This document shows positions 1-8,902 of a DNA stretch of 64,000 bases, one piece after another. Below the pieces are notes generated by a model. It was not told where the DNA came from. It saw only the letters and a list, made by a program, of their open reading frames with translations, and did no database searches. The DNA is from Brachybacterium sp. FME24 (GTDB lineage: Bacteria; Actinomycetota; Actinomycetes; Actinomycetales; Dermabacteraceae): the NCBI RefSeq assembly GCF_014897705.1, contig NZ_JABUXV010000008.1:1-64000 (forward strand), in the 5' to 3' direction. A program made the position numbers and the translations under genes. The stretch's first letter is position 1. Each line of letters starts with the position of its first letter.

Positions 1-22
1 GAGAGTAGGTCGCCGCCGGACA
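1..22 (+). rRNA. rrf: 5S rRNA, 3' end only (partial)
   Basis: The first bases match the conserved 3' strand of actinobacterial 5S rRNA (GAGAGTAGGTCGCCGCCGGA). The rest of the gene lies off the left edge. A strong terminator directly downstream supports reading this as the end of an rRNA operon on the plus strand. The exact 3' end is approximate. Confidence 0.85.
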
Positions 23-29
23 TCTTTGT

Positions 30-88
30 GGGAGTGGGAGAGTGCTGGAGACCCTGTTGAGGGGCTCGCCTCTCCCACTCCCTTTTTT
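30..88 (+). terminator. Rho-independent terminator of the rRNA operon
   Basis: A perfect 13-bp inverted repeat, GGGAGTGGGAGAG at 30-42 and its complement at 70-82, is followed at once by six T residues (83-88). The loop is 27 nt. A true U-tract is rare elsewhere in this window, where terminators are GC hairpins without one. Confidence 0.9.
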
Positions 89-399
89 CATGCCCAAAAG
101 CTCTGCCGGCGCCGGAGTGGTGCCCCCCGATGCCGGCTGTGCGGGCTTGCGCCCCAGCGCGATCGCCTGCGCCGCGCGGACTCCGGGGCGGCAAACGACT
201 CCCCGACGTACTACCGGTCACGGCGGGACCTTCGGTACCGTCCAGTTCGAGGCGTCGTGGGTAGACTGGGCGGTCGTGCGAGCGCTCGCGTCGCACAGTG
301 CCACGCACGCCGTCGGCAAGTACACCGCCGTCGAGCAGCCAGTTATCCGCGCTGGGGGAGAGCCACGAATGGTTTCCCCTGCCGAGCCCCAGGAGAGCC
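89..399 (+). other. Gap without a gene; possible promoter of the prenyl synthase
   Basis: No open frame here has a plausible start, Shine-Dalgarno site or recognisable protein. A TAGACT hexamer at 262-267 could be the -10 of the downstream gene, but no convincing -35 accompanies it. AGGAGA at 391-396 is the ribosome binding site of the next gene. Confidence 0.4.
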
Positions 400-1407
400 A
401 TGCCGTCCTCGCTGCCGGTCGTCCCCGACATCGATGAGCAGCTCGCGACGAGTGTCGCAGAACGCCTCGTGCTCATCGAGGATCGACTGCGGGATTCCGT
501 CGCGACCTCCGATGACATGGCGCGCTGGACGTCGCGCCATCTCATGGACGCTGGCGGCAAGCGGGTACGCCCCATGCTCGTGCTGCTTGCGGCCGCGCTC
601 GGAGACCTCGAGCAGGAGAGCGTCCTCGACGCTGCCGTGCTGGTCGAGCTGACGCACCTCGCGAGCCTGTACCACGACGATGTCATGGACTCGGCCCCCA
701 CCCGTCGCGGAACGGACAGCGCCCACGCTCTCTGGGGCAACAATGTGGCGATCCTGACCGGAGACTTCCTCTTCGCACGCGCGAGCGGCCTGAGCGCCCG
801 TATCGGCGTCGAGGCGGTCGGTCTGCACTCGGAGACGTTCGAACGGCTGTGCCTCGGCCAACTCCACGAGACCGTCGGCCCGTCTCCGCAGGACGATCCC
901 TTCACGCATTACATCTCGGTCCTCTCGGACAAGACCGCCTCGCTGCTCGCTCTGGCGGGAGAGCTCGGGGCCGTGCTCTCCGGGGCGCCAGAGGCAGCTG
1001 CGGACGTGATGAGGCGCTATGGCGAGAAGGTCGGCGTCGCGTTCCAGCTGGCCGACGACGTCCTGGATCTCGGCAGCGACGCGGAGACCAGTGGCAAGAC
1101 TCCTGGTATCGACCTTCGAGAAGGTGTTCCGACGATGCCGACCCTGCTCGTGCGGCGCCGCGCGGCAGATTCGGCAGAGCCCCGCAGCCTCGAGATCGTC
1201 GAACGTCTCGACGGCGATCTCAGCACGGATTCGTCGTTGCGCGAGTTGGTGGCGATGCTTCGTCAGGATCCGGCCCTCGAGGAGACTCGTGCGCTGGCCC
1301 AGCGGACGGCCGACGAGGCCGTCGCGATCCTCGAGGAGCTTCCCCGGGGCGCAGTGCGCGACGCGTTGATGGAGTTCACGCGGACCCTGGTGCAGCGACG
1401 CCGGTGA
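400..1407 (+). CDS. Polyprenyl (trans-isoprenyl) diphosphate synthase
   Basis: This 335-residue protein is a class I trans-prenyltransferase that condenses isopentenyl diphosphate onto allylic diphosphates, most likely making the menaquinone side chain. Visible motifs are AGGKRVRPML near the N-terminus, the first Asp-rich motif HDDVMD (D93, D94, D97) and the second, QLADDVLD (D219, D220, D223). The frame is open from 298, but the ATG at 400 is preceded by AGGAGA at good spacing, and the residues before it look like non-coding translation. Length fits the family. Product chain length cannot be read from the sequence, so heptaprenyl, octaprenyl or geranylgeranyl synthase all remain possible. 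It stands alone between the rRNA terminator and the surface-protein cluster. Confidence 0.9.
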   Translation: MPSSLPVVPDIDEQLATSVAERLVLIEDRLRDSVATSDDMARWTSRHLMDAGGKRVRPMLVLLAAALGDLEQESVLDAAVLVELTHLASLYHDDVMDSAPTRRGTDSAHALWGNNVAILTGDFLFARASGLSARIGVEAVGLHSETFERLCLGQLHETVGPSPQDDPFTHYISVLSDKTASLLALAGELGAVLSGAPEAAADVMRRYGEKVGVAFQLADDVLDLGSDAETSGKTPGIDLREGVPTMPTLLVRRRAADSAEPRSLEIVERLDGDLSTDSSLRELVAMLRQDPALEETRALAQRTADEAVAILEELPRGAVRDALMEFTRTLVQRRR

Positions 1408-1478
1408 GCTCGATCTGACCGCGTGCGCACCGTGCGCGGTGATACGGCCGTGCACACATCTCGGTGAGCCGTGACTCG

Positions 1479-1507
1479 TGGCACGCATCGGTGCCACCGA
1501 GTACCCT
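1479..1507 (+). promoter_or_regulatory. Hairpin and candidate -10 upstream of the surface-protein cluster
   Basis: In the 216-nt gap before the giant gene, TGGCAC (1479-1484) and GTGCCA (1491-1496) form a 6-bp hairpin. TACCCT at 1502-1507 fits the TANNNT pattern of actinobacterial -10 elements. No good -35 is visible. If real, this would start the long polycistronic message running to about 20155. Confidence 0.3.
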
Positions 1508-1623
1508 GAGACGGTTGCGCGCGCGGCAGGGCCGACACCTGGGGTGGAGTGCCCCGTGGACACGCAGTGGGGGCCACTGCGTGCGCGTGACGAGAAATGA
1601 ATCTGGTTCTGGGGGTATCCACC

Positions 1624-4600
1624 ATGTCTGTCACCACTGGGGTGAAGCGGCGCCGGCGACGTTCCACCGTCGTCTCCAGTGCCGTACTCGCTGTGGTGGC
1701 GCTGGTCGTGACCGGGTTCGCGGTGCACTACCCGGGCCTGTCCTCCTCCGATGTCGACGTCTCCAACGGGGGCGTCTGGGTGATGAGCGAAGAGGACCGG
1801 CTCATGGGCCGTGTGAATGTCGATGCGGGCGAGCTCGATGCCCGACTCTCCATGACCGGTGACGACCTCGATATTCTCCAGTCCGGGTACACCGTGTTCG
1901 AGACGGGCTCACGGGGCATCAGCTCGATCAATACTGCGTCGATCCAACGTGGGGGTCTGGTCGAGCTGCCGCTGGATTCCGAGGTGAAGCTCGGTGGCGA
2001 TCGGGTGGCCATCGCAGCACAGGATGGCCGCGTGTGGATCCTGAGCCCGGGCGAGGCAGCAGCGTTCAGTCCCGACAGTGTCGAACCCGTGCACACGACA
2101 GACTCCGGAGCTCCCAAGGTCGCGGTGAGCACCGACGGCACCGTCTTCGTGCTGGACGGGACATCTCTGCTGAAGTTCCCGCACACCCCGGATACGCGCA
2201 CGACGAAGGCGGACAAGCCCATCGACGTCGATGGCATCTCCTCCAAGGAGGAGCTGCTGCAGCTGAGCGTCGTCGGCCAGAAGCCGGTCATCCTGGACAA
2301 GGAGACCGGCGTGCTGCGCGGCGGCGAAGATATGGAGGAGTACAGCCTCGACGCTCAAGGAGCCCCGAACTACGAGTCGGCCGAGCTCCAGCAGTCCAGT
2401 CCCGCGTCGGACAACTTCGTCGTCGCCACCGAGGACACCCTGTTCGTGGTTCCGTTCGACGGGGGCCAGGCCCAGAGCATCGCAGCTGGTGGAACCGGTG
2501 CCCCGACCCCTCCTGCACAGGCCAAGGGCTGTGCGTACGGCGCCTGGTCCCAGTCGCTGCGGTACGTGCGCGCCTGCGAAGGCAGCGAACCTGTGGACGA
2601 CGTCGTCCCCGAGGCGGACAGCGCAGCGGACCTCAAGCTCCGCGTGAATCACGATCTGGTGCTCCTGAACGATCAGAAGTTCGGTCTCTCCTGGGAGATC
2701 GCCAAGAACATGGAGCCCGTGGACGACTGGCCCATCGAGCAGGATCTCCAGACCGATGAGGCCAAGGAGAAGGAGAAGGAGACCCTCACCACCACGATCA
2801 CCAATATCGCGGCCGAGCGCGACGAGGAGAACCGGCCGCCGACGGCGAACGACGACGAGTTCGGCGTGCGGCCGGGCGCGAGCGTGGTCCTCCCGGTGAC
2901 TCGGAACGACACTGACCCCGACGGCGACATCCTCTCCGTCGCCGTGGACGGGAAGCAGCCTCCTATCGGGACGGTCACGCCGATCCGTGGGGGAACGCAG
3001 CTGCAGGTCGCCGTCGACGAGGACGCCTCCGGCAGCGCGACATTCACCTACCAGGCGGACGATGGGCGCGGGGCGGACGACACCGCGACCGTCACCCTCG
3101 ACGTGCGCGAGGAAGGGGAGAACTCTGCGCCTCGCGCGGCAGAGGATGCCATCACCAAGGTGCAGGTGCGCTCCGGACAGGACATCAGCTTCAATCTCAA
3201 GCCGTACTGGGAGGACCCCGACGGCGATGCCTTCTACCTCACCAACGCGACCGTGCAGGGGGAGGACGTCGTCACTTTCCAGCCCGACGGGCTGATCACT
3301 TTCAACGACGCCGGGATCGCCACGGGCACCAAGAAGATCGAGGTGTCGTTCGTCGATGAGCAGGGCGAGACCGGAAAGGGGACCGTCGAGGTCGAGGCGG
3401 TGACCGACAGCGATCTCGCCCCGATCACCACAGGCGATCATGCCAGCATCGTCGCCGGCCGCGAGACGACTATCAAGCCGCTGGTCAACGACCTCAACCC
3501 CAACGGCGGCACCCTCGAGCTGACCAATGTCTCCGAGATCGACGGGCTCGAGGTCGATGCGGTGCTGGAGGCGGGCACCCTCAACGTGACCGGGCAAGCA
3601 CCCGGCACCTATTACCTCGAGTACACGGTCGCCGCCAGCGGCTCGAGCACGGCGTCATTGGGCATCATCAGGGTCGACGTGGTCGAGCCCGCCTCGGAGG
3701 ACCTCGCCCCTGTTGCGGTCGACGACCTGGGAACCGTCACGACCGGCACCGACACTTTGATCGATCCGTTGGAGAACGACGTCGACCCCACCGGGGGCGT
3801 CCTGGTGGTCAACTCTGTCGAGGTGCCCCCGGACAGTGGTCTGAAAGCGACGATCGTCGCCCATCACCTGGTGCGCGTGGAGGCGGAGCCCGGTGCCGCG
3901 GTATCGGACGAGCCGGTGGCACTGACCTATGAGGTCGCGAACTCCGCGGGCAGCACCAGTGGGACGATCCGCGTGATGCTCGCGGGCACGGATACGCAGT
4001 TCGCCAACCCGATCGCCGTGCCGGATCGAGCCGTGGTCCGCGCCGGCGACATGGTCACCATCGACGTCGTCGGCAACGATGTGTCCCCGACCGACTCCGA
4101 GATGCACCTGGGGGACATCCTCGACTCGGGCGACGCCGACGAGGAGGGCCACGTCGAGCCCCATCAGGACCAGGTGCGGTTCCGGGCCGATGACGATGCC
4201 AGCGGCGAGACCACGGTGACGTACCAGGTGATCGATGAGACGGGCCGTGACGGCGCGGCGAGAGTCACCATCACGATCGTTCCCCGCGATGCCGCGAACG
4301 CTGCGCCCCGACCCGACAACCTCACTGCTCGTACGGTCGCGGGGACCTCCGTGCGAATTCCGGTCCCGTCCTCGGGGATCGATCCCGACGGCGACTCGGT
4401 GATGCTCACCGGGATCACCAGTCCCGCCCCGCAGCTCGGTGAGATCACCAGCGCCAACGGCGAATGGATCGAGTACGAGCCGTACGAGGATTCGGTCGGC
4501 ACGGACCGTTTCCGGTACCAGGTGATGGATCGCCACGGCGCGATCGGCACCGGTGAGGTCCTGGTCGGCGTGGCCGAGCCGCACGAGCAGAACCAGGCTC

Positions 4601-7600
4601 CCTACGCCGTGGACGACACGGTCGAGGTCCGACCGGACCGCGAAGTCCAGATCCCGGTCCTGGAGAACGACACCGACCCCGAGGGGACGACGCTCAGCGT
4701 CGTGCGCGACGACGTCGAGGCGACCACTGATATCGAGGTCGCGCCGCCGGACGAGGAGAACATCAGCGGGATGGTCACTGTGACCACCCCGACGGAGCCC
4801 GGCACGCACACCGTGCTGTACAGCGCGACGGACGGCTCGTTGAAGAGCACCGCCTCGATCACCATCAAGGTCGACCCGAACGCGCCGCTGCGTGCCCCGG
4901 TCGCACGCGATGACTTCGTCCCGGCCGAAGAGGTGATGGATCCCGAGGCGGAATACATCGACGTCGACGTGCTCGCCAACGACACCGATCCGGACGGCAG
5001 CTCCACCGATCTCGACGTCACGCTCGAGGGCTCCCCGGAAGGGGCCCGGCATCAGGGCGAGGGGACGGTGCGCGTGACCCCGCAGGAGGAACAGCAGCGG
5101 TTGCGCTACATCATCGAGGATGTCGACGGACAGACGTCCGCCGGGTACATCTGGGTGCCCGGCACCGCCAAGCAGGCGCCCGTGTGGGTCGGCGAGCCCG
5201 TCGAGGTCCAGGCCGGATCCGAGGTGGACGTGGACCTCTCCGACCCGGCGAACGTCCGCGTGCGCCCCGGTGGCCAGGCCGCCACCATCACCGATCCCGC
5301 ACTGGTGACGGCATCCCACACCGATGGCTCCGAGCTCGTCACGGGCACGTCGACCCTGGCCTATCGCCCCGCGGAGGACTTCTCGGGCAAGGACACCATC
5401 TCCGTGGAGGTCACCGATGGTGAGGCCGGCGACGCCACAGCAGCGACCTCGACGCTCGCGATCCCGGTGGTCGTGGCCGCGGAGGACACCAACCTGCCCC
5501 CGACCCTGCAGGGAGCTCTGCTCGAGATTGCGCAGGGCGATGCCCAGGACCAGGTCGATCTCGCTGCGAACGCGAAGGACCCGGAAGGGGATGACCTCAG
5601 CTTCGCGCTCGGGGAGGTGCCCAGTGCCGAGGGCGTCGAGATCGCTCTGGACGGTTCCGAACTGACCGCGTCGGCGACTCCGCGCACGCCCAAGGGAACG
5701 GTTCTCGACGTCCCGGTCTCCGTCACCGACGGCACCAACCCTCCCGTCACCGCGACCGTGCAGCTCAGTGTGGTCGCCTCGACGAAGCCGCTGCTGGCTG
5801 CGGTGCTCGATGAACGGGAGATCGACGCCGGCAAGAGCGACACGATCGACGTGCTCGAGAACGACTCGAATCCCTTCCCAGGAGGCGAGCGAGCGGTGAC
5901 CGACGCGAGCCTCGTCAGCGGCAAGGGCACGGTGGTCCGTGACGGCAACTCGGTCACGATCACGCCGGACGAGGACTTCCACGGAGTCCTGACCGCCCAG
6001 TACGCCGTCCTGGACGAGACCGGGGACCCTGCGCGCCAGGCCACCGGAGAGATCCGGGTGGAAGTGCGCGGGAAGCCCGCTGCTCCCTCGGCCCCGCGGA
6101 TCGGCGAGGTGGGCGACGGCTTCGTCGAGCTCAACTTCACCGCCGGCGACGACAACGGGGCTCCGATCACCGGCTACGAGGTGACCCCGGCCGGCGGTCC
6201 CGCCGATACGACGACGTGTCCGTCGACCTCGTGCACGATCTCCGGACTGAGGAACGACACGGAATACACCTTCCAGGTCGTCGCGATCAACGACGTCGGC
6301 ACCTCGGATCCCTCGGCGTCCTCAGCCGTGGCGCGCCCGGATGTGCGGCCCGAGACGCCGAGCGCGCCGTCAGTGGAGCGGGGAGACTCGCAGCTGACCG
6401 TCAACTGGGCCGCCCCGGTCAACCAGGGCTCCGCCATCCAGCGCTACGACCTGCAGATGCAGGACACCTCCACCGGAGAGAACCGGACGCAGGAGCTGGA
6501 CGCGGGCACGACCCAATTTGTCTGGGAGGGTCTGACCAACGGGACCGACTACCGGTATCGCATCCGGGCGCACAATCTTGCCGAGAAGCCCTCGGACTGG
6601 TCTGGCTGGTCGCAGGCGGAACACCCGGCGGGGAAGCCGGCCACTCCGAGCGGCACCCCCACCGCGAGCCGCATCCAGGACCCGCTGGGCGGTGGCGTCG
6701 CTGTCTCCTGGCCTGCGATGTCGAAGGACGAGGCCAACGGGGAACCGATCACGCAGTACATCGTGACGTCCTCCTCCGGAAAGACGAAGGAGGTGAATGC
6801 GAACACGACCGAAGCAACCTTCTACGACCTCGACCAGGATGCCCAGCACACCTTCACCTACACCGGCGTGAACTCCGTCGGCACGGGGGTCGGAGCATCG
6901 GCGGCGTCCAATGCGGTGGTCCCCTGGGCGCGGGCCTCCGCACCGACGACCGTGAAGGCGTCGCTGCCCAGCACGGGGACGGCCGACGGGCCGAACGGGA
7001 GTGCCACGGTCTCCTGGTCCGGGGCGAAGGGCAACGGCACCACGATCAAGGACTACGTGGTCACGTGGAGCGGTGGCGGCAGAGCCGTCGTCGATGCCTC
7101 GAAGTCGTCCTACACGGCCTCGGGGCTTACCAACGGCAAGGCATACGCCTTCACGGTGCAGTCCAGGAATCGCTTCGAAGGGGGCGAGAGCGGCCTCTCG
7201 AAGGAGTCGAACTCGGTGACCCCGTACACCAAGCCGGACAAGGCGACGATCTCCTCGAGCAACGCCAAATGCGCCGACGGCTCGTCCTGCCCGGTGTCCT
7301 TCTCCATTACCGCGAACGGATCAGACGGCGGTGGAGGCGGCAAGACGCTGCAATATCGGGTCAACGGTGGAACCTGGCAGAGCGCCTCGGGCACCTCGTA
7401 CACCCACAAGAAGAACCTGAGCTCCGGGAAGTCGATGACCGTCGAGGCACGCGTCGTCAACGGCAAGGAGCTGACCAGCGGCGTCGCCAAGCAGTCGCAG
7501 AAGGCGCAGACGTACACGCCGCCGCCCGAACCGCGCATCACGAACGCCCACGGCTACGGTGATGCGACCGGTGAGTCAGGCTGCCAGAACGGCTGGTGCT

Positions 7601-7878
7601 ACTACATCGACTTCACCGTCACCGGACTTGAACCGAACACGACGTACGAATACTGCATCCGCGCCGATGGCCCCGCCGGCGGAGACTGCTGGTACCCGAC
7701 GACCGATGGCGCGACCCCGACGACCGGCACCCTCACCACGGACTCCAACGGTCAGTGGGGCCTCCAGGACAGCGGCCGCAAGCCGTATTGGGGACACCCC
7801 GATGTGGACATGTGGGTCTGGGTGAGCGCTGACGGCCAGACCGGCAGCTCGAACAAGGTCCGGATCGGCTCCTCCTGA
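1624..7878 (+). CDS. Giant membrane-anchored surface protein with cadherin/Ig-like repeats and FN3 domains
   Basis: A protein of 2084 residues. RRRRR at 9-13 precedes a single hydrophobic segment (about 16-34) with no clear cleavage site, so it probably stays N-terminally anchored with the bulk outside. Residues 45-340 are a repetitive beta-rich region that could be a propeller, followed by a charged helical linker near 380-400. From about 403 to 1480 there are roughly 11 cadherin/Ig-like repeats, recognisable by an AP.A.DD opening and NDTDPDGD-like calcium-site motifs, for example near 403, 1000 and 1115. Four FN3 domains follow (about 1484-1574, 1575-1669, 1671-1769, 1770-1871), then a Cys- and Trp-rich tail. 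There is no LPXTG sorting signal. ATG 1624 is chosen over ATG 1597 because GGGGG at 1610-1614 is well placed. An adhesive or sensory stalk role is inference; MoxR/DUF58/transglutaminase partners lie directly downstream. Confidence 0.85.
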   Translation: MSVTTGVKRRRRRSTVVSSAVLAVVALVVTGFAVHYPGLSSSDVDVSNGGVWVMSEEDRLMGRVNVDAGELDARLSMTGDDLDILQSGYTVFETGSRGISSINTASIQRGGLVELPLDSEVKLGGDRVAIAAQDGRVWILSPGEAAAFSPDSVEPVHTTDSGAPKVAVSTDGTVFVLDGTSLLKFPHTPDTRTTKADKPIDVDGISSKEELLQLSVVGQKPVILDKETGVLRGGEDMEEYSLDAQGAPNYESAELQQSSPASDNFVVATEDTLFVVPFDGGQAQSIAAGGTGAPTPPAQAKGCAYGAWSQSLRYVRACEGSEPVDDVVPEADSAADLKLRVNHDLVLLNDQKFGLSWEIAKNMEPVDDWPIEQDLQTDEAKEKEKETLTTTITNIAAERDEENRPPTANDDEFGVRPGASVVLPVTRNDTDPDGDILSVAVDGKQPPIGTVTPIRGGTQLQVAVDEDASGSATFTYQADDGRGADDTATVTLDVREEGENSAPRAAEDAITKVQVRSGQDISFNLKPYWEDPDGDAFYLTNATVQGEDVVTFQPDGLITFNDAGIATGTKKIEVSFVDEQGETGKGTVEVEAVTDSDLAPITTGDHASIVAGRETTIKPLVNDLNPNGGTLELTNVSEIDGLEVDAVLEAGTLNVTGQAPGTYYLEYTVAASGSSTASLGIIRVDVVEPASEDLAPVAVDDLGTVTTGTDTLIDPLENDVDPTGGVLVVNSVEVPPDSGLKATIVAHHLVRVEAEPGAAVSDEPVALTYEVANSAGSTSGTIRVMLAGTDTQFANPIAVPDRAVVRAGDMVTIDVVGNDVSPTDSEMHLGDILDSGDADEEGHVEPHQDQVRFRADDDASGETTVTYQVIDETGRDGAARVTITIVPRDAANAAPRPDNLTARTVAGTSVRIPVPSSGIDPDGDSVMLTGITSPAPQLGEITSANGEWIEYEPYEDSVGTDRFRYQVMDRHGAIGTGEVLVGVAEPHEQNQAPYAVDDTVEVRPDREVQIPVLENDTDPEGTTLSVVRDDVEATTDIEVAPPDEENISGMVTVTTPTEPGTHTVLYSATDGSLKSTASITIKVDPNAPLRAPVARDDFVPAEEVMDPEAEYIDVDVLANDTDPDGSSTDLDVTLEGSPEGARHQGEGTVRVTPQEEQQRLRYIIEDVDGQTSAGYIWVPGTAKQAPVWVGEPVEVQAGSEVDVDLSDPANVRVRPGGQAATITDPALVTASHTDGSELVTGTSTLAYRPAEDFSGKDTISVEVTDGEAGDATAATSTLAIPVVVAAEDTNLPPTLQGALLEIAQGDAQDQVDLAANAKDPEGDDLSFALGEVPSAEGVEIALDGSELTASATPRTPKGTVLDVPVSVTDGTNPPVTATVQLSVVASTKPLLAAVLDEREIDAGKSDTIDVLENDSNPFPGGERAVTDASLVSGKGTVVRDGNSVTITPDEDFHGVLTAQYAVLDETGDPARQATGEIRVEVRGKPAAPSAPRIGEVGDGFVELNFTAGDDNGAPITGYEVTPAGGPADTTTCPSTSCTISGLRNDTEYTFQVVAINDVGTSDPSASSAVARPDVRPETPSAPSVERGDSQLTVNWAAPVNQGSAIQRYDLQMQDTSTGENRTQELDAGTTQFVWEGLTNGTDYRYRIRAHNLAEKPSDWSGWSQAEHPAGKPATPSGTPTASRIQDPLGGGVAVSWPAMSKDEANGEPITQYIVTSSSGKTKEVNANTTEATFYDLDQDAQHTFTYTGVNSVGTGVGASAASNAVVPWARASAPTTVKASLPSTGTADGPNGSATVSWSGAKGNGTTIKDYVVTWSGGGRAVVDASKSSYTASGLTNGKAYAFTVQSRNRFEGGESGLSKESNSVTPYTKPDKATISSSNAKCADGSSCPVSFSITANGSDGGGGGKTLQYRVNGGTWQSASGTSYTHKKNLSSGKSMTVEARVVNGKELTSGVAKQSQKAQTYTPPPEPRITNAHGYGDATGESGCQNGWCYYIDFTVTGLEPNTTYEYCIRADGPAGGDCWYPTTDGATPTTGTLTTDSNGQWGLQDSGRKPYWGHPDVDMWVWVSADGQTGSSNKVRIGSS

Positions 7879-7927
7879 CAACACGCGCATCCCGCCCCCA
7901 CCACTCTTCGTAAGGAAGACATTCACC

Positions 7928-8902
7928 GTGAGCATGACCCCTGAACAGGCCCGCTGGTTCGCCGAGACCTTCGACAAACTCGTCCAGAGCGTGGGACAAG
8001 CCGTCCTGGGCAAGAACGAGGTCATCCGCCTGGTGTTGACCGCGATGATGGCGCCCGGTCACGTGCTGCTGGAGGATGCGCCGGGCACCGGCAAGACCTC
8101 GCTGGCCCGCTCCATCGCGGCCACGGTGCAGGGCACCAGCACCCGCATCCAGTTCACTCCGGACCTGCTGCCCTCCGACGTCACCGGCGTGACGATCTAC
8201 GACCAGAACACGAAGTCCTTCGAATTCCACAAGGGCCCCGTCTTCGCGAACATCGTGCTGGCCGACGAGATCAACCGCGCCTCGCCGAAGACGCAGTCGG
8301 CGATGCTCGAGGTCATGGAGGAGGGACGGGTCACGGTCGACGGCGTCACCCACGAGGTCGGCAACCCCTTCATGGTGATCGCCACCCAGAACCCCATCGA
8401 GCAGGCCGGCACCTACCGTCTGCCCGAGGCGCAGCTGGACCGCTTCCTGATGAAGACCTCCCTGGGGTACCCGGACCACGCCTCGAGCGTGCAGATCCTC
8501 CAGGGCTCGGCCCTGCGCGACCGCTCCAGCCAGCTCAGTCCGCGCATCTCGCTGCAGGCCGTCAACGACATGACCGAACTCGCCTCGACCGTGCACGTGG
8601 ACCCCGCAGTGCTGGAGTACGTCTCCCGGCTCATGGAGGAGACCCGGTTGGCCGCCGAGGTGCGCGTGGGCGTGTCAATCCGCGGTGCGATCGCGCTGAT
8701 GCGCACGGTCAAGGTATGGGCCGCGGTCAACGGCCGTCACTATGTCGTCCCCGACGACGTCAAGCATCTGGTCGAGCATGTGTGGCTGCACCGCTTCGTC
8801 CTCGACCCCGAGGCCGAATTCTCCGGGACCACGCCCAAGACCGTCATGACCAAGATTCTCAGCGAGGTGGCGCCTCCCCAGGCGCGTCAGCAGACCGCAT
8901 GA
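7928..8902 (+). CDS. MoxR-family AAA+ ATPase
   Basis: This 324-residue MoxR ATPase is of a type thought to act as a chaperone that assembles or activates partner proteins, usually with a DUF58 partner. Walker A is DAPGTGKTSL with the lysine at residue 56. Walker B is VLADEINRAS. Sensor-type sequence (ATQNPIEQAGTYRLPEAQLDRF) follows, the standard MoxR layout. The start is GTG 7928 with AAGGAAG about 9 nt upstream. It lies 49 nt after the giant gene and overlaps the DUF58 gene by 4 nt (ATGA), so ATPase and partner are probably translationally coupled. Its substrate may be the giant surface protein or the secretion machinery; that is inference from neighbourhood. Confidence 0.92.
   Translation: MSMTPEQARWFAETFDKLVQSVGQAVLGKNEVIRLVLTAMMAPGHVLLEDAPGTGKTSLARSIAATVQGTSTRIQFTPDLLPSDVTGVTIYDQNTKSFEFHKGPVFANIVLADEINRASPKTQSAMLEVMEEGRVTVDGVTHEVGNPFMVIATQNPIEQAGTYRLPEAQLDRFLMKTSLGYPDHASSVQILQGSALRDRSSQLSPRISLQAVNDMTELASTVHVDPAVLEYVSRLMEETRLAAEVRVGVSIRGAIALMRTVKVWAAVNGRHYVVPDDVKHLVEHVWLHRFVLDPEAEFSGTTPKTVMTKILSEVAPPQARQQTA

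Noticed and set aside
26..437. Open frames starting inside the 5S terminator region
   Set aside because: They begin in the rRNA 3' end and terminator hairpin and have no ribosome binding site.
1541..1555. GGGG-N7-CCCC element upstream of the giant gene as a fourth operator
   Set aside because: The spacer is 7 rather than 6, the inner bases differ and no -10 lies 24 nt downstream.
343..1728. Long minus-strand open frame opposite the prenyl synthase
   Set aside because: It is the antisense shadow of a well-supported gene; its translation is Arg/His-rich and unrecognisable.
3655..5982. Minus-strand open frame of 775 codons opposite the giant gene
   Set aside because: Third-position GC bias of the sense gene removes stops on the other strand; no start signals or protein motifs.
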